64,000 bases of DNA from Microbacterium yannicii PS01 (GTDB lineage Bacteria > Actinomycetota > Actinomycetes > Actinomycetales > Microbacteriaceae): the NCBI RefSeq assembly GCF_000304335.1, contig NZ_CAJF01000024.1, positions 1-64,000 of the forward strand, written 5' to 3'. Each line of letters opens with the position of its first letter. Within the stretch, counting starts at the first letter, position 1. Position numbers and translations under genes: made by a program. Positions 8,659 through 14,264 of the stretch are shown here, in pieces. The notes under the pieces were generated by a model. That model searched no databases, was not told the origin of the DNA, and worked only from the letters and a program-made list of their open reading frames with translations.

Positions 8659-9702
8659 ATGAGCACGCCGCGCGTCGTCGTGCTCGCCGGCGGGGTCGGC
8701 GGGTCGAAGTTCGTCCTCGGAGTGCGCGCGGCGCTCCGCGCCCGCGGCGTCACCGACACCGCGTCGGCCCTCACCGTCGTCGTCAACACCGGCGACGACC
8801 TGTGGCTGTCGGGTGTCCGCCTGCAGCCCGACGTCGATTCGGTCACCTACGCGCTGGCGGGGGTCAACGACACCGAGCGCGGGTGGGGCCGGCAGGGCGA
8901 CACCGAGCGGGTCAACCACGAGCTGCAGGAGTGGGGCGCCGGGTGGCCGTGGTTCACCCTCGGCGACCTCGACCTGGGCACGCACCTCGCCCGGACCGGC
9001 TGGCTGCGCGAGGGCCTCACTCCGACCGAGGTGCTGGAGCGGATGTCGCGCCGCTGGGCGCTCGGCGCCCGCCTGCTGCCCATGACCGACGCCGAGGTCG
9101 ATACGGTCGTGCTCCTCGACGGCGACCGCCGCCTGCACTTCCAGGAGTGGTGGACGCGGCATCGGGCGGCTCTCGCCCCGATCGGCTTCGACAACCCCGG
9201 CATCGAGGCCGCGGTCCCCGCCCCCGGCGTCGTCGAGGCGATCGCCGCGGCGGACGTCGTGCTTGTGGCACCCTCGAACCCCGTCGTCTCGATCGGCCCC
9301 ATCCTGGCGGTCCCGGGCGTGCGCGAGGCGCTGGCGACGACACCGGCGCCCGTCGTCGGGGTGTCGCCCATCATCGGCGGACGCGTCGTGCGAGGCATGG
9401 CCGACGTCTGCCTCTCGGCGATCGGCGTGGAGACGTCCGCCGCCGCGGTAGCCGCGCACTACGGGGCGCGCCGCGACGGCGGCGTGCTCGACGCGTGGCT
9501 CATCGCCGAGGAGGACGAGGCCGCAGCGACAGAGGTGGGCGGCCTCGGCATCCGTCCCCTCGTCACGCCGCTGTGGATGACGGATGCCGCGCGCTCGAGC
9601 GCCCTCGCAGAGGCAGCTCTCGCGGCGGCGCTCCCGGCGTCGCGAGAGGGCGGGTTCTCGCCGGCCACGGACGGACCGGATGACGTGACGACGCGTGCCT
9701 GA
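8659..9702 (+). CDS. cofD: 2-phospho-L-lactate transferase (FbiA/CofD)
   Basis: Transfers the phospholactate (or, in actinobacteria, phosphoenolpyruvate-derived) moiety from the GDP-activated donor made by CofC onto FO, giving (dehydro-)F420-0. 347 aa. The N-terminus VVLAGGVGGSKFVLGV is the glycine-rich motif of the CofD fold; VVVNTGDDLWLSG and NPVVSIGPILAVPGV are other family blocks. ATG 8659 has GGCGGG just upstream. It lies 7 bp after hemD and its stop overlaps the next gene by 8 bp. It is therefore not in the main cof operon on the opposite strand. No cofE/fbiB (glutamate ligase) is visible in the window. Confidence 0.92.
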   Translation: MSTPRVVVLAGGVGGSKFVLGVRAALRARGVTDTASALTVVVNTGDDLWLSGVRLQPDVDSVTYALAGVNDTERGWGRQGDTERVNHELQEWGAGWPWFTLGDLDLGTHLARTGWLREGLTPTEVLERMSRRWALGARLLPMTDAEVDTVVLLDGDRRLHFQEWWTRHRAALAPIGFDNPGIEAAVPAPGVVEAIAAADVVLVAPSNPVVSIGPILAVPGVREALATTPAPVVGVSPIIGGRVVRGMADVCLSAIGVETSAAAVAAHYGARRDGGVLDAWLIAEEDEAAATEVGGLGIRPLVTPLWMTDAARSSALAEAALAAALPASREGGFSPATDGPDDVTTRA

Positions 9703-10438
9703 GCTGACCTGGTTCGCGTGGGCGCTGCTCGCGCTCGCGGCGGTGGTCGTGGGGCTGTCGAAGACGGCGGTGCCCGGTGCCGGCACCGTCGCAGTCGCGA
9801 TCTTCGCGGCGGTGCTGCCCGCGAGGCAGTCGACGGGCACGCTGCTGCTGCTGCTGATCGTCGCCGACATGTTCGCCATCGCGATGTATCGCCGGCATAC
9901 GAACTGGCGCGCGCTGCTGCGGCTGGCGCCGGCGGTGCTCGTCGGCGTGCTGCTGGGCGTCGGGTTCCTGTTCATCGCCGACGACGTGTGGGTCAAGCGC
10001 ACGATCGGCGTCATACTGCTCGCGGTGATCGTCATCACGCTGCTGCGGCGCCGCTTCGACGCGGGCATGGCCGACGGTGGACCGCATCGCGTCGCGGCCG
10101 CGACGTACGGCACGCTGGGTGGCTTCACGACGATGGTGGCCAACGCCGCGGGTCCGGTGATGTCGATGTACTTCCTGGCGGCACGGTTCCCGGTCAAGGA
10201 GTTCCTCGGCACCGCCGCCTGGTTCTTCGCGATCGTCAACCTGTTCAAGGTGCCGTTCTCGATCGGCCTGGGCATCATCACGGTTCCCGGCCTGCTCGTG
10301 GATCTCGTGCTCGTACCGCTCGTGGTCGCCGCCGCGTTCTTCGGCCGCTGGCTCGCCGCCCGGCTGGATCAGTCGCTGTTCGAGACGCTCGTGATCGCCT
10401 TCACCATCGTCGGCGCGGTCTACCTGCTGCTGGCCTGA
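9695..10438 (+). CDS. TSUP/TauE-SafE family membrane transporter
   Basis: 247-aa integral membrane protein with about seven or eight hydrophobic helices and family motifs VGLSKTAVPGAGTV near residue 20 and GGFTTMVANAAGPVMSMYF in the second half. TSUP proteins are proposed to move sulfite, sulfoacetate or related organic anions. GTG 9695 overlaps the cofD stop by 8 bp, so the two are probably cotranslated. Why a TSUP transporter is tied to cofD is unclear; the substrate is not predictable here. Confidence 0.82.
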   Translation: MPELTWFAWALLALAAVVVGLSKTAVPGAGTVAVAIFAAVLPARQSTGTLLLLLIVADMFAIAMYRRHTNWRALLRLAPAVLVGVLLGVGFLFIADDVWVKRTIGVILLAVIVITLLRRRFDAGMADGGPHRVAAATYGTLGGFTTMVANAAGPVMSMYFLAARFPVKEFLGTAAWFFAIVNLFKVPFSIGLGIITVPGLLVDLVLVPLVVAAAFFGRWLAARLDQSLFETLVIAFTIVGAVYLLLA

Positions 10439-10441
10439 CTC

Positions 10442-10873
10442 TCAGGCCCAGGGCGACGGCCGGTCGTTGTCGCGCCGGCTGTCGTCGGGGAAGTGGGGCA
10501 GCTCGGCGCCGCCGGCGCGGATGCACAGCCATCGCAGCTGCTCGGGTGTGTCGGGCGTCGCGCGCCAGGTGCGCCAGACGCCCTGACCGACGCGCACGAC
10601 GGTCCCCGGCCCGACATCGACGATGTCGTCGTCCAGACCCATCTGGCCGCGGCCCGCGAGGAACACGTAGACCTCCTCGATGCGCGCGTGCGCGTGCCAG
10701 TACCCCGCCTCCTCGCCCGCCTCGAGTGCGTTGGCCGTCATGCCGATGTACTGCATCGTCATGTCGTGGTCGACGACCCGGCGCCCGTCGCGCGAGCTCT
10801 CGGGCCGGAAACCGCCGTAGTGCCCCCGCCACTCGTCGAGGCCGCCCATATCCAGCACCTGATAGTCGCTCAT
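10442..10873 (-). CDS. cupin-domain protein
   Basis: 143-aa single-domain cupin. Metal-binding motif 1 is visible as YWHAHARIEEVYVFLAGRG (two His and a Glu), motif 2 is degenerate around GPGTVVRVGQGVWRTWRA, where the usual final His is not evident. The ATG is leaderless-like: TAGCCT ends 6 bases before it. It sits 27 bp downstream of cofC in the same direction and converges 3 bp from the TSUP gene. Substrate unknown; an enzymatic role in F420 metabolism is not supported. Confidence 0.75.
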   Translation of the reverse strand: MSDYQVLDMGGLDEWRGHYGGFRPESSRDGRRVVDHDMTMQYIGMTANALEAGEEAGYWHAHARIEEVYVFLAGRGQMGLDDDIVDVGPGTVVRVGQGVWRTWRATPDTPEQLRWLCIRAGGAELPHFPDDSRRDNDRPSPWA

Positions 10874-10879
10874 CCCGCC

Positions 10880-10885
10880 AGGCTA
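10880..10885 (-). promoter_or_regulatory. -10 box, leaderless, cupin gene
   Basis: TAGCCT (minus strand) six bases before ATG 10873, in the 27-bp gap after cofC, so the cupin may be transcribed independently. Confidence 0.45.
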
Positions 10886-10900
10886 GCGGCGCGAGCCGGG

Positions 10901-11722
10901 TCAGTGCCGGGCGAGCAGGGCCGCCGTGCGAGGACCCACGCCGAGGGCGACGGCGGCCTCGAGCTGCGCGGCAGTGTCGACGTCGCGGCGCAGCGTCGAG
11001 GCATCCGGAATCTGCAGCGCCCGGCAGCCGAGCTCGACATGCCGGGCGAACGACCCCTCGCCGAACGACGACTGCCATGCCACCCCGGCGCGCGCTGTGA
11101 CCAGGGTCGAGCCGGTGCCCTCGGCGTCGGCGACGACAGCGCGATCGACCGGTGCCGCGGCCTGCAGCGCGGCGGTGAGATCCTCCGGTCGCAGGGCGGG
11201 GAGGTCTCCGAGCAGTGCGGCCCGCGGCATCCGCGCGTTCGGGTCGACCGCGGCCACGCCTACGCCCACCGCGGCATCGAGTCCGCCCGCATCGCCCTCG
11301 GGAACGAACCGGAGGGCGGGGATCATCGCGGCGTCGCGCGCCAGCGAGCCGTCGTCGGTCACGATCACGACCTGCGCCACGAGCTCGCACGCGGTCGCGG
11401 CGACGATCGTGTCGAGGGCGATCGCGCGCGCGAGGGCGGCCCGCTCGGCGCCGGGCACCTCCAGTCGGGACTTCCCGCGGGCCGAGGGCTTCACCGGGAC
11501 CACGACGATCCACCGAGGCGTTCGCAATTCAGTCTGTTCACGGTCGGCGTCGGCCGACACGCCGCTCAGCGGGCCGTTCTCTTCGCGCCCCGACTGAATT
11601 GCGAACGTCGGACGCGTCTGGCCACCGCGGGCAGGCGGCTCCGCGGCCGGAGGATCCTCGCTCGCGGCGCGCTCATCCCGGCCACGCCGCCCGAACAGCC
11701 CGCGCAAACCCGACCCGGTCAC
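10901..11722 (-). CDS. cofC: 2-phospho-L-lactate guanylyltransferase (CofC/FbiD)
   Basis: Activates phospholactate or phosphoenolpyruvate with GTP to supply CofD. The catalytic domain starts at RWIVVVPVKPSARGKSRL, with LLGDLPALRPEDL and FGEGSFARHVELGC as further family blocks. The likely start is GTG 11722, overlapping the fgd stop (GTGA), giving 273 aa with an N-terminal extension of about 70 residues. That extension is partly encoded by an 89-bp palindromic repeat (11519-11607). A start at TTG within or just after the repeat (around 11528) would give a normal-sized CofC and cannot be excluded. Last cof gene of the minus-strand operon. Confidence 0.85.
   Translation of the reverse strand: MTGSGLRGLFGRRGRDERAASEDPPAAEPPARGGQTRPTFAIQSGREENGPLSGVSADADREQTELRTPRWIVVVPVKPSARGKSRLEVPGAERAALARAIALDTIVAATACELVAQVVIVTDDGSLARDAAMIPALRFVPEGDAGGLDAAVGVGVAAVDPNARMPRAALLGDLPALRPEDLTAALQAAAPVDRAVVADAEGTGSTLVTARAGVAWQSSFGEGSFARHVELGCRALQIPDASTLRRDVDTAAQLEAAVALGVGPRTAALLARH
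11519..11607. repeat. palindromic repeat, family P1, copy 1 (inside cofC)
   Basis: Perfect 16-bp terminal inverted repeats CGTTCGCAATTCAGTC (11519-11534) and its complement (11592-11607) flank 57 bp. Beside the right arm is CTTCGCGCCC, shared with copy 2 at 29412-29511. The element reads through in frame in the cofC N-terminal region. Confidence 0.85.
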
Positions 11723-12732
11723 GCGTCGTACTTCGCGCGCAACCGCGGCAGGATCTCCTCGCCGTACGTGCGCAGGAACGTCGCCTGGTCGTGCCCGGGG
11801 TCGTGGAACACCAGGTGACGGAAGCCGCGGTCGATGTACCAGCCGATGCGCCGGACGTGCTCGTCCGGGTCGGTCGACACGATGAATCGCGAGGCGGTCC
11901 GCTCGATGGGCAGCTCTTCGCCGAGCCGCTGCATCTCGATCGGGTCGTCGACGCCCATCTTCTCGTCGGGCGTGAGGGCGAGGGGAGCCCAGAAGCGCGT
12001 CTTCTCGCGCGCCGCCTCGAGCGTCTCGTCGAACGACACCTTCACCTCGATGAGCGTGTCGATGTCGTCGCGCGTGCGATCGGCCTTCGCGAGCCCTTCG
12101 TCGAGGGCCGGCAGGAGCGTCTCGGTGTACAGCTCCTCCTTCTTGCCCGACGTGGTGATGAAGCCGTCGGCGATGCGGCCGGCCAGCCGCGTGGCCGCCG
12201 GACCAGCCGCGCCGATGTAGATCGGCACCTGCTGGTCGGGCTTGTCGTAGATCGTCGTGTTGCGGGCCGTGTAGAACGTGCCATCGAACGTGACGCGATC
12301 CTCCGACCACAGGGTTCGGATGAGGCCGATCGCCTCTTTCAGTCGCTGGAAGCGCTCGGGCGGGTCGGGCCACGCGAGCCCCAGGTTCGCCTCGTTGAGC
12401 GCCTCGCCCGTGCCGACGCCGAGGATCACGCGGCCCGGGTAGAGCACGCCGAGCGTCGCGAAGTCCTGCGCGACGACGGTCGGGTTGTAGCGGAACGTCG
12501 GCGTGAGCACCGAGGTGCCGATGAGCACCTTCGAAGTCTTCGCGCCGAGGGCCCCGAGCCAGGGAATGGATGCCGGAGCGTGGCCGCCCTCGTGCAGCCA
12601 GGGCTGCAGGTGGTCGGAGATGAACACCGAGTCGAAGCCGACCTCTTCGGCCAGCACGCCGAACTTCAGCAGCTCGGTCGGGCCGAACTGCTCGGCCGAG
12701 GCCTTGTATCCGAAACGCAGCGGGACGGTCAT
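11719..12732 (-). CDS. fgd: F420-dependent glucose-6-phosphate dehydrogenase
   Basis: Oxidises glucose-6-phosphate to 6-phosphogluconolactone while reducing F420; a luciferase-like (LLM) TIM barrel. 337 aa. Characteristic blocks: LRFGYKASAEQFGPTELL, SDHLQPWLHEGGHAPAS, IGTSVLTPTFRYNPTVVAQ, LGVGTGEALNE, FITTSGKKEELYTE, TRFWAPLALTPDEK and HLVFHDPGHDQ. These follow mycobacterial Fgd closely rather than generic LLM oxidoreductases. ATG 12732 has AAGGAG 5 bases upstream and overlaps the preceding stop by 4 bp. It is placed with cofC and cofGH, so the cofactor and its main reductant are co-expressed. Confidence 0.92.
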   Translation of the reverse strand: MTVPLRFGYKASAEQFGPTELLKFGVLAEEVGFDSVFISDHLQPWLHEGGHAPASIPWLGALGAKTSKVLIGTSVLTPTFRYNPTVVAQDFATLGVLYPGRVILGVGTGEALNEANLGLAWPDPPERFQRLKEAIGLIRTLWSEDRVTFDGTFYTARNTTIYDKPDQQVPIYIGAAGPAATRLAGRIADGFITTSGKKEELYTETLLPALDEGLAKADRTRDDIDTLIEVKVSFDETLEAAREKTRFWAPLALTPDEKMGVDDPIEMQRLGEELPIERTASRFIVSTDPDEHVRRIGWYIDRGFRHLVFHDPGHDQATFLRTYGEEILPRLRAKYDA

Positions 12733-14264
12733 GCGACTCCTTCGAGCGGGGCGCTCTGCGCCGAGGGGACGGGAAGAGGGACGGGGCCGGGCAGGAACTC
12801 CGAGCCGTCGGCGCGGGCGAGCCGCGCACGGAAGGCGTCGACCGTCCCCGGCCACAGCAGCGTGAGGCGGCCCGAGCGCTCGTCGACGTACCAGTTGCGG
12901 CATCCGCCCGTCATCCAGGGGGTGGATGCCGCGACCGCCGCGATCTCGCCGGTGTAGGCGTGCTCGGCGGCGGGATCGACGCGCAGCACGCCGCCGGCGA
13001 CGCTTCGCCCGTCGAGCACGCGAGCGACGTAGGCGGCCTGCTCCTCGATCATGAGGACCGACGACGAATGGCCGAGCGAGGCGTTCGGTCCGTTGAGCAC
13101 GAAGAGGTTCGGGAACCCGGCGACGACGGTCGACGCGAACGACGTCATGCCGCCCGACCAGTGCGCGGCGAGACGCTGGCCGCCTTCGCCCACGACGAGC
13201 TCGGCGTACGGCTGCTGCGTCGACGCGAATCCGGTCGCGAGCACGAGGGCGTCGACCTCGTGGCGGGTGCCGTCGGCGGCGATCAGCGTCGAGCCCTCGA
13301 CGGCCGCGAGCGCCGTGGGGACGAGCGTGACCGCGTCGGACGCGACGGCGGGGTAGAAGTCGTCCGACAGCAGCACCCGCTTGCAGCCGAACGCGTAGTC
13401 GGGGGTCAGCGCAGCCCGCAGCGCGGGGTCGCCGACCTGCGTCTCGAGGTGCGCGAGCGCTTCCGCTGTCGCACGGGCGGCTGCCGCGGCATCCCCCGAC
13501 CGCGAAGCGAAGCGCGCCTCTCCTTCGGCGTACAGGTCGGCGCGCAGGCGCTCGAGCTCGTCGGGCCGGGCCGCGAGCCGCTCGCGCTCGGCGGCGGTGT
13601 ACTGCGCGCCGCCTCGCGGGACGATCCACGCCGGGCTGCGCTGGACGAGCGTGACATGGGCGGCAGCGCGTGCGAGCCGGGGCACGATCTGAACCGCGCT
13701 CGCGCCGGAGCCGACCACCCCGACGCGCAGGCCGGTGAGGTCGGCGCTGTGGTCCCAGCGGGCGGAGTGGAAGAGCGGCCCGGGGAACGTCTCGAGGCCG
13801 GGCACGTCGGGAATCGACGGTTCGGTCAGCCGCCCGCAGGCCAGCACGAGGGCGTCGGCGACGACGGATCCGGTCGCCGTGCCGATGCGCCACACCTCGT
13901 GCTCGGCATCCCAGTCCGCCCACTGCATCGCGGCGCCGAGTCGCAGCCGACCGCGTAGGCCCTCGGCGTCGACGACGTCCTCGAGGTACGAGCGGATCTC
14001 GTCCCCCCGGGCGAAGGTGCCCGACCACGAGGGGTTGGGGTGCGACGCGAAGCCGTAGAGGTGCGAGGGCACGTCGCACGCGACGCCCGGGTAGGTGTTG
14101 TCGCGCCACGTGCCGCCGACCGACGCCGCGCGCTCGAGCACGATGAAGTCCTCGCGTCCTGCCCGGCGCAGGGCGATCGCCGCGCCGATGCCCGCGAACC
14201 CGGCGCCGACGATGGCGACCTCGACGCGCGTCAAGGTGCTGAGCGGGTTCGGTCGCAGGCTCAT
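12729..14264 (-). CDS. flavin-binding Baeyer-Villiger-type monooxygenase
   Basis: 511-aa FAD/NADPH monooxygenase. Two Rossmann motifs are visible: VAIVGAGFAGIGAAIALRRAG near residue 15 and VGVVGSGASAVQIVPRLARA near residue 185. Between them is the fingerprint F-P-G-P-L-F-H-S-A-R-W, matching FxGxxxHxxxW of Baeyer-Villiger enzymes. Such enzymes insert oxygen next to ketones; the substrate is not predictable. It overlaps cofGH by 4 bp upstream and fgd by 4 bp downstream, so it is embedded in the F420 operon although the family uses FAD and NADPH. Possibly a partner that uses fgd-derived reducing power indirectly, or simply a passenger. Confidence 0.87.
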   Translation of the reverse strand: MSLRPNPLSTLTRVEVAIVGAGFAGIGAAIALRRAGREDFIVLERAASVGGTWRDNTYPGVACDVPSHLYGFASHPNPSWSGTFARGDEIRSYLEDVVDAEGLRGRLRLGAAMQWADWDAEHEVWRIGTATGSVVADALVLACGRLTEPSIPDVPGLETFPGPLFHSARWDHSADLTGLRVGVVGSGASAVQIVPRLARAAAHVTLVQRSPAWIVPRGGAQYTAAERERLAARPDELERLRADLYAEGEARFASRSGDAAAAARATAEALAHLETQVGDPALRAALTPDYAFGCKRVLLSDDFYPAVASDAVTLVPTALAAVEGSTLIAADGTRHEVDALVLATGFASTQQPYAELVVGEGGQRLAAHWSGGMTSFASTVVAGFPNLFVLNGPNASLGHSSSVLMIEEQAAYVARVLDGRSVAGGVLRVDPAAEHAYTGEIAAVAASTPWMTGGCRNWYVDERSGRLTLLWPGTVDAFRARLARADGSEFLPGPVPLPVPSAQSAPLEGVA

